From CAZAKO01 sp964546145 (GTDB lineage Bacteria; Fidelibacterota; UBA2242): DNA of 14,457 bases. Shown here one piece after another: positions 1 to 7,678 of this stretch; positions within the stretch are counted from its first letter, which is position 1; each line of letters starts with the position of its first letter. The notes below the pieces were generated by a model. It did not search any database and had not been told where the DNA came from. It saw only the letters and a list, made by a program, of their open reading frames with translations. The position numbers and the translations under genes were made by a program. The DNA lies in contig CAZJIU010000058.1 in the NCBI GenBank assembly GCA_964546145.1, positions 1 to 14,457 of the forward strand, read 5' to 3'.

Positions 1-779
1 TAAAATTGACGAAGAACAGTGATATTTTCGTTATTGAAGACGCTGCCTCGGCTCTGGGAACAACCATTCATGGTAAGCATGTTGGAGCTATCGCACCATT
101 CGGTTTTTATTCGCTGAATCGGGGCAAAAATATCTCAACCCTGGTAGGCGGCATTATCGTCTGGAAAAGCGGCGAATATTCAGAAATAATCACTAATTTG
201 ATCGGTGAATTGCCTGCCCTGTCGTTTTATGCTCAGACAATATTATTTATGAAATTTGTTGGATTAAGCCTTGCTGTCCGTCCGCTGACCTATACATTAC
301 TGGCGAAAATTCTAACAAAATTCAAATACACCACCCTCCACACCCACTTTGATTCCTTTCAGTACACAACTATGCAGGCGGCGCTGGGCATTAACATCTG
401 GAAAAGAATTACCAAATTGACACAAAGAAGAATTGAGAATGGCGTAGAACTCTATCAAATTTTCTCCAGGCGACCCGGCTTTCGAATCGCCGATATTCTG
501 GCGGACTCGGAGGTTGCCTTTAATCAATTTCCGGTAATTGTTGATGACTTGAATAAAAGAGAATTGATAATCACTCACCTGCTCGAAAAAGGGATTGAAA
601 CCACCACTCTTTATGATCACCCGCTGCATCATATTTTCTCCGATTTAAACATAGCATCTGCAGATCCCTTTCCCAATGCTACCTATCTGGCGGAACACTT
701 ACTTTTAATTCCACCCCATGCCCAGATTCGAAATAAACACATTTCCATTGTGCGCGAAGTAATTGATTTAATTGAGTAA
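1..779 (+). CDS. DegT/DnrJ/EryC1/StrS-family PLP aminotransferase, 5'-truncated
   Basis: About 258 C-terminal residues of a sugar aminotransferase; the 5' end lies outside the window, so the TTG at position 6 is probably only an internal codon. Family members use PLP to move an amino group onto a nucleotide-linked keto-sugar. Visible landmarks, counted from that TTG, are the PLP-contacting acidic motif VIEDAASALG (residues 9-18) and the expected Schiff-base lysine K41 in YSLNRGKNISTLVGG. The usual lysine motif is closer to SFHxxKxxxxGEGG, so this is a divergent member. The C-terminal part has the family's Pxx-HPLHH-like segment (YDHPLHH). The stop overlaps the next gene's start by 8 nt, so the two are probably co-transcribed and coupled. 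The fold is confident; the sugar substrate is unknown. Confidence 0.85.
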   Translation, partial: KLTKNSDIFVIEDAASALGTTIHGKHVGAIAPFGFYSLNRGKNISTLVGGIIVWKSGEYSEIITNLIGELPALSFYAQTILFMKFVGLSLAVRPLTYTLLAKILTKFKYTTLHTHFDSFQYTTMQAALGINIWKRITKLTQRRIENGVELYQIFSRRPGFRIADILADSEVAFNQFPVIVDDLNKRELIITHLLEKGIETTTLYDHPLHHIFSDLNIASADPFPNATYLAEHLLLIPPHAQIRNKHISIVREVIDLIE

Positions 780-1820
780 TCTTAGTCATCCAATTCACAA
801 AATTGTCCTATTGATTACGCGCCTGGACCGGGGTGGTTCGGCAGAGTTGACCCTGCAACTGGCAGCCGGACTGAATCAACACGGCCACGCTGTTACCCTG
901 ATTTCCGGGAGGACAATTGAACCTTTATGGGATCCAGGGGAGTACGCCCAACGAAATGGCTTCTCTTTAATTTATGTCAATTCCCTGATTCGCTCGATCC
1001 ATCCAATTAAAGATGTTCTGGCACTAATTCAAATTATCATTCTATTAAAAAAAATACGCCCTGATATTTTGCACACCAACTCTTCCAAGGGTGGGCTAAT
1101 TGGTCGTTCTGCCGGTACTTACTGCAAAATCAAATATGTCTATCACTCGCCCCATGGGCATATTTTTTATGGCTACTACAACCGATTTGTAAGCCAGATT
1201 TTTATCTATCTGGAGAAATTCGCCGCGCACTATACAACCCGGATTCTCAATCTCACCGAGTACGGGCGGCAGGATCATATCCGTGAGAGAATTGCTCCCG
1301 CTGCAAAATTTGTCGTCTCCTCCTGTGGTGTTGATCTTGACCCTTTCCTAAAAGCTCCAGCGCGAAATCTAAGCAATCGCCCGCCCGACAATATCACTGT
1401 TGTTTGGGCTGGTCGAATCGTTCCTATTAAAAATCTGGATATGCTATTGGATGCCGTGGCGCAAATCGAAAAAACCAAACCCGGCATAAAGTATCTGATT
1501 GCCGGTGACGGCGAATTGAGAGAAAAATCGCAAGAACATGCAAAAAAGTTGAAATTAAAAAATGTGCACTTTTTAGGTTACCAAACCAACATGCCGGAAA
1601 TTTTCAAGAATAGCGATATCTTCGTGTTGACTTCTTTGAATGAAGGTTTTGGCCGGGTTCTCGTCGAAGCTATGGCTTGTGGTCTGGCAATAGTTGCCAC
1701 CAATGTCGGTGGTGTTCCAGAAATAATTGAAGATCAGGTTAATGGATTATTGATCCCATCCTGTAACCATGAATTACTTGCTGAATCTATCATTAAACTG
1801 GCAGAAAATCGGGAAATGCG
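772..1820 (+). CDS. GT4-family glycosyltransferase, 3' end lost in assembly gap
   Basis: Retaining GT-B glycosyltransferase that would transfer a sugar from a nucleotide donor to a lipid-linked or glycan acceptor at the cytoplasmic face. The TTG start overlaps the upstream aminotransferase stop by 8 nt; no ATG lies nearby and the glycine-rich loop RLDRGGSAE begins only about 18 residues in, so TTG is reasonable. Landmarks: HTNSSKGGLIGR (101-112), the second-domain entry VVWAGRIVPIKN (210-221), and the diagnostic E-x7-E donor site EGFGRVLVE (E291, E299), followed by GGVPEII. 349 residues are visible and family members are usually about 370-390 aa, so only the last helices are missing. The neighbouring aminotransferase supports a role in surface polysaccharide or lipid-linked oligosaccharide synthesis. 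The donor sugar cannot be inferred. Confidence 0.88.
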
Positions 1821-1920
1821 NNNNNNNNNNNNNNNNNNNNNNNNNNNNNNNNNNNNNNNNNNNNNNNNNNNNNNNNNNNNNNNNNNNNNNNNNNNNNNNN
1901 NNNNNNNNNNNNNNNNNNNN
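1821..1920. other. Assembly gap (100 N)
   Basis: Exactly 100 consecutive N, the conventional placeholder for a scaffold gap of unknown length. The sequences on either side belong to different protein families: GT4 before, PHP metallohydrolase after. The missing GT4 C-terminus plus the missing PHP N-terminus would need clearly more than 100 bp, so the true gap is probably several hundred bases or longer. Frame continuity across it is fortuitous. Confidence 0.97.
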
Positions 1921-3045
1921 AACTGGCATACCCACTTGCTTGTTTTCGGTTTGCCGAATGTCGAAGCCTATAAACAGCTGCCCTCCCTCGCTAATAACGG
2001 TCTCGGTTATCAAAAGCCAGGAGGCGAATTGATGCAGTACATCGCAAAACATTTCTCGTATTTCTCGTTAATCGTTCTGTATCTAATTCTATTTTTAATT
2101 TCATTTTTCTCAATTATCAGACGATCCCGACGGCGGAGAGATATTGCTCATGTTACCCGTCGAAGGCATCAATATCGCTTTTCCTGGAAAGCGTTACTCT
2201 TCACTCTGATTTTCGGATACATTCTCTATTCTGAGTACCCATACTTACCTTTAAAATACGATCAGTACCATGGTAATCCAGGTGGTGGGCCTTTCCAGGA
2301 ATTGATCAATTATGTCAATAACAATCAAGGAATGATATTTTGGGCCCATCCGGAAGTTTCACATACTGAAATGCGTCCGCTAAAGATTCCATTGCTGAAA
2401 CAAACCATTAAAATCGAAACAGAAGCCTATCCGAAAATGATCACCGAAACCAAGGATTATACCGGTTTTGCCATTTTTTGGGAAGGCATGAAGACCATCG
2501 GGCATCCAGGTGGTCTATGGGATATCGTTCTAGATGAATATTGTACCGGAATTCGCAAGAAACCAGTTTGGGCTATCGGTGAACTGGACTTCGAGGAAAG
2601 TAATGTGCTCACTGAAGTTGCCGCAACTAACACTTTTATCTTTGCTACCGAAAAAAGCCAAAATGCTATTCTTGAGGCAATTCGCAACGGACGAATGTAT
2701 AGTACCCGGGATTATGTTGGAAATAAATTGATTCTGGAAGATTTTTCAGTCTACGATCCCCGAACTAATCGTAGTGCCTTCATCGGCGAAACGCTCCTAA
2801 TGCCCAGACCGCCAGTAGGAATTCATATTAAAATCCGTTCGTTGGAAGTAAATCCTCGACCAACTACTGTCTTCTTATATCGAAATACTGAATTAATCAA
2901 GACTTTTGCTCTACAAAACCAGGTGGACGATTATTATCTGGATCAGGAACCTTTTACTAATTCGATGAATTACTATCGGGTACTGGTCGGTAGCCGGGAT
3001 TTCCAAACCCTGGCAACAAATCCGGTATTTGTAAAAAGGTATTGA
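1921..3045 (+). CDS. PHP-family metallohydrolase with internal transmembrane hairpin, 5' end lost in gap
   Basis: 374 C-terminal residues of a polymerase-and-histidinol-phosphatase (PHP) type protein, resembling CehA/McbA-like hydrolases. The first PHP motifs are lost in the gap. Visible are a His-containing segment WHTHLLVFGLPN (from 1924), a late PHP motif IFWAHPEVSH (His at 2347), GHPGGLWD, and WAIGELDFEE (Asp at 2587) where PHP proteins usually have a D-x-H metal motif. The C-terminal ~110 residues look like a beta-rich accessory domain ending in YYRVLVGS...NPVFVKRY. Two hydrophobic helices (about 2053-2118 and 2194-2240), separated by an Arg-rich loop, lie between the first two motifs. 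Positive-inside topology would put both halves of the catalytic domain outside the cytoplasm. The substrate is unknown; phosphoester or related hydrolysis is inferred from the family. The stop lies 9 bp from the convergent 61-aa gene. Confidence 0.75.
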   Translation, partial: NWHTHLLVFGLPNVEAYKQLPSLANNGLGYQKPGGELMQYIAKHFSYFSLIVLYLILFLISFFSIIRRSRRRRDIAHVTRRRHQYRFSWKALLFTLIFGYILYSEYPYLPLKYDQYHGNPGGGPFQELINYVNNNQGMIFWAHPEVSHTEMRPLKIPLLKQTIKIETEAYPKMITETKDYTGFAIFWEGMKTIGHPGGLWDIVLDEYCTGIRKKPVWAIGELDFEESNVLTEVAATNTFIFATEKSQNAILEAIRNGRMYSTRDYVGNKLILEDFSVYDPRTNRSAFIGETLLMPRPPVGIHIKIRSLEVNPRPTTVFLYRNTELIKTFALQNQVDDYYLDQEPFTNSMNYYRVLVGSRDFQTLATNPVFVKRY

Positions 3046-3054
3046 GAAAGGGGC

Positions 3055-3240
3055 TTAGTCTTCCGTTTTATAAGCAATTTTATATAGCAAAAAAGTGATA
3101 GCTGCAAGGAAACAATACTGAGCAAATTGTAAATAGGCTTGGGCTTCTACGAAGAAAGGGCGCATTGTAAGACGCGATACAAGTCCGAGAATCAATGACA
3201 CTACTGCCAATATGACACAACTCTTGATAATCGTTCCCAT
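3055..3240 (-). CDS. Small two-helix membrane protein, 61 aa, unknown function
   Basis: I do not recognise a named family. The protein is 61 aa with two hydrophobic helices (about residues 4-22 and 38-56) linked by a short segment, SRLTMRPFFVEAQAY, and a charged tail, KTED; it is predicted to be a small integral membrane protein. The start is the ATG at 3238-3240 because GGGGAGGA lies about 5 nt upstream. A longer reading frame reaches 3282 but ignores this strong ribosome binding site. A sigma-70-like promoter with a 17-bp spacer lies upstream (3281-3309). The gene is divergent from the WbqC operon and convergent with the PHP gene. The clean ribosome binding site and promoter make it a real gene rather than a chance frame. 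Confidence 0.7.
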   Translation of the reverse strand: MGTIIKSCVILAVVSLILGLVSRLTMRPFFVEAQAYLQFAQYCFLAAITFLLYKIAYKTED

Positions 3241-3280
3241 TATTCCTCCCCATAAGTGTGATTCATCAATGACCACGTCC

Positions 3281-3309
3281 AAAATAATCGAAAGTCAACC
3301 AATAGTCAA
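3281..3309 (-). promoter_or_regulatory. Predicted sigma-70 promoter of the 61-aa membrane protein gene
   Basis: On the minus strand, a -35 TTGACT (3304-3309) and a -10 TATTTT (3281-3286) are separated by exactly 17 bp and lie 41 nt before the ATG. TTGACT is repeated 11 bp further along (3293-3298), close to one helical turn, and could be an operator or coincidence. The -35 box abuts the WbqC start region, so the two transcription units would share about 70 bp. Confidence 0.45.
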
Positions 3310-3318
3310 GTGAATAAT

Positions 3319-4017
3319 ATGATTTGTGCGGTCCATCAGCCCCAGACCTTTCCCTGGCTTGGCTATTTTGCCAAGATAATTCAATCCGACCACTTTGTTA
3401 TCCTCGACAATGTTCAGTTTAAAAAAAATGAGTGGCAAAACCGCAATAAAATCAGAACTCAAAACGGCTGGCAATGGCTGACAGTTCCAGTCTTGCACCA
3501 TTTCGGACAGCTAATCAGCGAAGTAAAAATTAATAACACCAGCAACTGGCGACACAAACATCTTCAAGCCCTGCTTAGCAGCTATGGTAAAGCGCCATAT
3601 TTTAAAAAGTATTTCCCCGAGCTCGAGGAATTATACCAGAAGAAATGGGAATTGCTGGTTGATTTTAATCTGGCTGGTATCCGCTGGCTGCTTAAAACAC
3701 TTAATATTAAGACGCCTATCACCATTGTTTCAGAAATGAAGAAAATTCCTCAAACACCTGATCTCGGCGCTGAGGAACGTCTTATCCGGATCACTAAAGC
3801 CCTGACTGCCAACATCTATCTATCCGGAGCTGGGGGCCAAGAATATTTAGATCAAGGACTTTTCCCCGCTAATCAGATTAAATTGATCTTCCAGCACTTC
3901 GAGCATCCGATTTATCACCAGATCCAGGGTAAATTTATCAGTCACCTTTCAGTACTCGATTTAATGTTTAATGAAGGTCCTCACTCACTGAAGATTATCC
4001 AAGGAGGAATTCGATGA
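3319..4017 (+). CDS. WbqC-like family protein
   Basis: The N-terminus MICAVHQPQTFPWLGYFAKI is the family signature (HQPxxxPWLGYFxKI), followed by DHFVILDNVQFKKNEWQNRNKI and a C-terminal segment with YLSGAGGQEYLD and FQHFEHPIYHQ. Length (232 aa) is normal. WbqC-like proteins occur in O-antigen and other surface-glycan clusters; their biochemical role is not established, so function here rests on context. The start is uncertain: the ATG at 3319 matches the family N-terminus, while an in-frame GTG at 3310 would add MNN. Neither has a clear Shine-Dalgarno site. This is the first gene of a tight plus-strand operon, and its TGA overlaps the ATG of the PIG-L gene (ATGA, 4 nt). Confidence 0.9.
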   Translation: MICAVHQPQTFPWLGYFAKIIQSDHFVILDNVQFKKNEWQNRNKIRTQNGWQWLTVPVLHHFGQLISEVKINNTSNWRHKHLQALLSSYGKAPYFKKYFPELEELYQKKWELLVDFNLAGIRWLLKTLNIKTPITIVSEMKKIPQTPDLGAEERLIRITKALTANIYLSGAGGQEYLDQGLFPANQIKLIFQHFEHPIYHQIQGKFISHLSVLDLMFNEGPHSLKIIQGGIR

Positions 4018-4652
4018 AATCAAATATTAAAAAGATGAATATTCTGGCAATTGGCGCCCATCCGGACGATATTGAAATCGGTTGTGGTGGCACTTTGGCC
4101 AAGTACGCTGATTACGAACATAATATCTTTCTGTATATCGCCACATACGGTACGGCAGGCGGGGATGGTACCATACGAAAAAGAGAACAAGAAAAAGCCG
4201 CTGAAATTCTCAAGGTAAAAAAAATCTTCTGGGGTGAGTACATTGATACCGAAATCGAAATTCATAAAGAAGCCATTATGAAGATCGAAAATGTCATTAA
4301 AATAATCAAACCGGATAGTATTTTTGTCAATTTTCCCGACGACACTCACCAGGATCACCGCCATATTGCAGCAATTACCAACTCTGCTACCCGTTACATT
4401 CGTAATGTCCTGTTTTATGAAACCCCAACCACCCAGAATTTCGTGCCGAACGTTTTTGTGGATATTAGCGGTAAATACCTGAAATCCAAATTCAAACTAC
4501 TCAAAGCCCATGAATCACAAGTAGATCGGACCAATATTGCGGGCATATCCATTCTCGAAGTAGCAAACTCGACCGCCCACTTTCGCGGTTTTCAAGCCCG
4601 GGTTGCTTATGCTGAAGCCTTTCATTCATTGAGATTATTTATCAACATCTAA
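4014..4652 (+). CDS. PIG-L/LmbE-family N-acetyl deacetylase
   Basis: Zinc-dependent deacetylase of the PIG-L/LmbE/BshB superfamily, which removes N-acetyl groups from GlcNAc-type sugars on lipid or small-molecule carriers. The zinc and catalytic motif AHPDD is at residues 15-19, and the second metal/base motif HQDHRH is at 112-117. GCGGTLAKYA follows the first motif, as usual. At 212 aa it is a compact BshB-sized member without signal peptide or membrane helix, so it is probably cytosolic. The ATG at 4014 is preferred over M8 (4035) because an excellent AAGGAGGA site precedes it by about 5 nt and it overlaps the WbqC stop. Context suggests it deacetylates an intermediate made in this operon; a bacillithiol or detoxification role is less likely but not excluded. 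Confidence 0.92.
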   Translation: MKSNIKKMNILAIGAHPDDIEIGCGGTLAKYADYEHNIFLYIATYGTAGGDGTIRKREQEKAAEILKVKKIFWGEYIDTEIEIHKEAIMKIENVIKIIKPDSIFVNFPDDTHQDHRHIAAITNSATRYIRNVLFYETPTTQNFVPNVFVDISGKYLKSKFKLLKAHESQVDRTNIAGISILEVANSTAHFRGFQARVAYAEAFHSLRLFINI

Positions 4653-5701
4653 TGATACCTCATAATCGTCCCAGCTACAATTCGCAAGAAGTAAATGCCA
4701 CTCGGGCAATTATTAAATCCAGATATATTGCCCAGGGTAAAAAAGTACTTGAACTCGAAGAATCGACCGCCAAAAATGTTCACAAAAAATACGGCGTTGC
4801 GATTTCCTCCGGCACCGCCGCATTAACGGTAGCATTAAAAGTACTGAAAATTTCAGCTGGCGACGAGGTACTTATTCCGACTTATACCTGTTCGGCTCTC
4901 TGGCACGCGGTTAAAGCAGTTAACGGAATCCCCATATTGACCGATATTGAACCGGTCTACTGCAATATGTCACCGGAAGAGATCAAGCAAAAAGTTAATT
5001 CAAGAACCAAGGCGATAATTTTTCCCCACATGTTCGGTCAACCGGGCAGAATCAGAGAAATCCTGGATTTGGGTATCCCGGTTATCGAAGACATTGCACA
5101 GGCCTACGGTGCAACAATTGATAATCAACCGGTAGGCGCTTTTGGACATATCACGGTCATTTCATTCTATGCTACCAAAGTGATCGGCAGCGGCGAAGGA
5201 GGCATGGTTCTGACTGACAATCAATCTCTAGCAGTTCGAATAAAAGATATGCGGGAGTACGACGAAAAAGAGGATTTGAATCCACGATTCAATCTCAAAA
5301 TGAGTGATCTCCATGCTGCTATTGCCCTCGAGCAGCTGAAAAAATTCCCCCAATTTGTAGCTAAACGCTACTCTATTTTCCAAAACTACCAATCATTAAT
5401 AAAACCTCTCATAAGAATCCCGGTGTCAGACCGAAATCTTAAGTCAAACCTATATCGCTGTTTGGCTGTCCACCCCAAAAAAAGTGCTGATGAAATTGTC
5501 CAATTAGGTCGGGATTTTGGGATTACCTTGAGAAAACCGGTTTTTCACCCCTTGCATCATTATTTGCATCTCCGCGATTTCCCAGTTGCCGAGGAAGCCT
5601 GGCACAGACATTTTTCCATCCCCCTCTTCCCAGACATGACCGAAGTAGAAATTAAGAAAGTATCTGAATTTCTGAAAAAATTAGTCGAGCAAGCTGTATG
5701 A
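4652..5701 (+). CDS. DegT/DnrJ/EryC1/StrS-family sugar aminotransferase
   Basis: Full-length (349 aa) PLP-dependent aminotransferase expected to convert a nucleotide-linked keto-sugar to an amino sugar using glutamate or glutamine. Landmarks: the N-terminal substrate loop PSYNSQEV, the cofactor phosphate loop SSGTAAL (52-58), VIEDIAQAYGA (144-154) contacting the PLP ring, and the Schiff-base lysine K176 in SFYATKVIGSGEGG, which is canonical. HPLHHY near the C-terminus is also typical. The start codon overlaps the previous stop by one base (TAATG) without its own strong Shine-Dalgarno site, implying translational coupling. The end overlaps the next gene by 4 nt (ATGA). It is a different subtype from the truncated DegT protein at the window start, so the locus probably makes more than one amino sugar. 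The product sugar cannot be named. Confidence 0.93.
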   Translation: MIPHNRPSYNSQEVNATRAIIKSRYIAQGKKVLELEESTAKNVHKKYGVAISSGTAALTVALKVLKISAGDEVLIPTYTCSALWHAVKAVNGIPILTDIEPVYCNMSPEEIKQKVNSRTKAIIFPHMFGQPGRIREILDLGIPVIEDIAQAYGATIDNQPVGAFGHITVISFYATKVIGSGEGGMVLTDNQSLAVRIKDMREYDEKEDLNPRFNLKMSDLHAAIALEQLKKFPQFVAKRYSIFQNYQSLIKPLIRIPVSDRNLKSNLYRCLAVHPKKSADEIVQLGRDFGITLRKPVFHPLHHYLHLRDFPVAEEAWHRHFSIPLFPDMTEVEIKKVSEFLKKLVEQAV

Positions 5702-6831
5702 GTGAGCGTCAGCGGATTTTTTTCCGGTTTTTAGTTCTACCATTTTTATTTGCCATGTTGATGCCCTATACACTTAAAAACTGGATGTTCGCCCATTCGC
5801 TTGAAATTCCTTATTATTTCATCGTATCCCTGTTAATGAGCTTCGGACTAATACCACTGTTTTACAAGCTGGGAATCATAATGAACATCACCGATCATCC
5901 CGGCGGTCGGCGCCATCATCAAAGAGTGACACCGCGAACTGGTGGAATTGCCATTATTATTACCTTTGTGGCAACCCTCAATATTGTCACTAATCCACCG
6001 GCCGAATTCAAGGCATTATTCTTGGCTTCTTTTATTATCGCCAGCATCGGAAGCCTGGATGATATTCGCGGCTTGCCAGCCAGTCTGAAGCTAATTGGTC
6101 AAATAGCTGCTGCAGTTATCTTGATTACCAACGGATTTTATATCTCTTTTATTCCTGATCACCTGTGGGGAAAAATAATTTCAATAACCATCTCTATTCT
6201 TTGGATTATCGGGATTACCAATGCAATTAATTTTCTCGACGGTTTGGATGGACTTGCCAGCGGATTGGCAATTGTTATTGCCTTCTTCTACACCGTAATT
6301 TCGCATGCCGTCGGGAGTAAATTTATGGTCATTGCCAGTGTTATTTTTATGGGATCTATTTGTGGCTTCTTTCCTTATAACTTCAGATATCGAAAAAGAG
6401 CGCTAATTTTCTTGGGAGATACCGGCAGCACCTTCCTTGGCTTTACTTTGGCAGCCCTTGCAATCTATGGTGATTGGGGCGTTAATAAAAGTGTTGATCT
6501 GGTAATACCTCTTCTGCTTTTAACAATCCCAATTACCGATACTCTTCTGACAAATATCATGAGGATAATCAAAGGCAAAGTAAAATCAATCAAAGGATTG
6601 CTGGATTATACTGGAAACGATCATTTGCACCACCGCTTAAAAAATCTTGGTCTGCGCCCTAAAAATGTCGTTCTTACTATCTGCCTGGTTACCTCTGTTC
6701 TGGGACTATTATGTTTACTTATTAAAAGCGGTGATTTATATGAGAGTGTTATTGCACTGACAATTAGTGCTATTATTATCTTCCTAATGGTCTATGTGAT
6801 GATCAATCAAGAACGAATTAAAAACACCTAA
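5698..6831 (+). CDS. WecA/TagO-like undecaprenyl-phosphate sugar-1-phosphate transferase (MraY/WecA superfamily)
   Basis: Polytopic membrane enzyme (377 aa, about 10-11 hydrophobic segments) that transfers a HexNAc-1-phosphate from a UDP-sugar to polyprenyl phosphate, the first membrane step of many surface polymers. Diagnostic motifs: RVTPRTGG (76-83), the Mg-binding DD at 121-122 in GSLDDIRGLP, the catalytic NFLDGLDGLA (178-187), FLGDTGSTFLGF (238-249), and HLHHRL (309-314). The H-x-HHR form marks the WecA/TagO/WbpL branch rather than MraY, so it is not peptidoglycan-specific. The start overlaps the aminotransferase stop (ATGA). It supplies a plausible lipid-linked primer for the products of the preceding sugar-modifying genes. 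The exact HexNAc donor, GlcNAc or a modified sugar made by this operon, is unresolved. Confidence 0.93.
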   Translation: MSERQRIFFRFLVLPFLFAMLMPYTLKNWMFAHSLEIPYYFIVSLLMSFGLIPLFYKLGIIMNITDHPGGRRHHQRVTPRTGGIAIIITFVATLNIVTNPPAEFKALFLASFIIASIGSLDDIRGLPASLKLIGQIAAAVILITNGFYISFIPDHLWGKIISITISILWIIGITNAINFLDGLDGLASGLAIVIAFFYTVISHAVGSKFMVIASVIFMGSICGFFPYNFRYRKRALIFLGDTGSTFLGFTLAALAIYGDWGVNKSVDLVIPLLLLTIPITDTLLTNIMRIIKGKVKSIKGLLDYTGNDHLHHRLKNLGLRPKNVVLTICLVTSVLGLLCLLIKSGDLYESVIALTISAIIIFLMVYVMINQERIKNT

Positions 6832-6874
6832 AAACTCATTTTATTATGAATTAAAATTTATTATTTTTAAGATT

Positions 6875-7672
6875 GTGTATCAGGAATACTGGAAATTAAA
6901 TTTAAGACCTTTTGAAAATTCGCCGGATCCTCGGTTTCTGTATCATTCGGCTGAGCATGATGAAGCCTTAATGCGGTTACTTTATGCAATCCAGAGTTCC
7001 AAGGGTGCCGCCTTACTGACTGGTGAATATGGCTGCGGCAAAACCCTCTTAATGCACACGATTATCAACGAACTGTCAGGCGGTCAGTTTAACATCGCCT
7101 ATCTTACGAATCCACGCTGGGGTGCCAGTGAATTGATTCAGGAAATTCTCTACCAGCTGGAAATTTCTTTTAATGAAACAAGCCGCATCGAAATGCTTCA
7201 CAAACTGAATGATTTCCTTTTTAACAGTGTCAGAGAAGAAAAACACACTATTATCATCGTAGATGAAGCCCAGATTATTGGCGATTATGAGACCTTTGAG
7301 GAGCTGCGATTACTTTTAAATTTTCAACTAAATGATCGGTTTCTGCTGACTCTTTTCCTTGTCGGTCAACCGGAATTGAAAGACATTATCGCCAAAATAC
7401 CCCAGTTAAATCAGCGAATAGCTGTCAGGTACCATTTAAAAAGATTTTCATTTGAAGATACTAAAAACTATATTCAATATCGGCTACATGTTGCTGGTAG
7501 AGACGAACCAATGTACACAGAAGCAGCTTTGATGGAAATATATAAATCTTCACAAGGAACACCCAGATCAATTAATAATCTCTGTGATCTTTCATTGGTA
7601 ATTGGCTTTGGGAAACATCTTCAACAAATTGATGCAGATATTATTGTTGGCATTATTGAATCGGAGAAATAA
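6875..7672 (+). CDS. ExeA/GspA-like AAA+ ATPase
   Basis: 265-aa P-loop ATPase of the ExeA/TniB-like group. It starts with the family N-terminus YQEYWKLNLRPFENSPDPRFLYHS, here from a GTG with no strong Shine-Dalgarno site. Walker A is GEYGCGKT (50-57), Walker B IIIVDEAQ (126-133), a sensor-1-like strand FLVGQPEL (161-168), and arginines in QRIAVRYHL plus GTPRSINNL (228-236) are likely finger and sensor-2 residues. It ends after the AAA lid: unlike ExeA it has no C-terminal membrane helix or peptidoglycan-binding domain. Related stand-alone ATPases occur in exopolysaccharide export clusters, consistent with its place 43 bp after the WecA-like gene. It is followed after 6 bp by the HD-GYP gene, so the two are probably made together. 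A transposition (TniB-like) role is unlikely without a transposase nearby. Confidence 0.88.
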   Translation: MYQEYWKLNLRPFENSPDPRFLYHSAEHDEALMRLLYAIQSSKGAALLTGEYGCGKTLLMHTIINELSGGQFNIAYLTNPRWGASELIQEILYQLEISFNETSRIEMLHKLNDFLFNSVREEKHTIIIVDEAQIIGDYETFEELRLLLNFQLNDRFLLTLFLVGQPELKDIIAKIPQLNQRIAVRYHLKRFSFEDTKNYIQYRLHVAGRDEPMYTEAALMEIYKSSQGTPRSINNLCDLSLVIGFGKHLQQIDADIIVGIIESEK

Positions 7673-7678
7673 TTAGCT

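Noticed and set aside
772..3045. A single 757-codon open frame spanning the N gap
   Set aside because: The two sides are different protein families, each missing one end, and the 100-N run is a placeholder of unknown true length. I report two partial genes.
6832..6874. AT-only inverted repeat (ATTTTA/TAAAAT) after the WecA-like gene, considered as a terminator
   Set aside because: The stem has no GC pairs and the following T-run is interrupted, so termination is unlikely; the next genes are probably co-transcribed.
6875..7672. ExeA-like ATPase as a transposition protein (TniB/IstB-like)
   Set aside because: No transposase, terminal repeats or target duplications nearby; the N-terminal YxxYW...PFxNxPDPRFLY signature is of the ExeA group.
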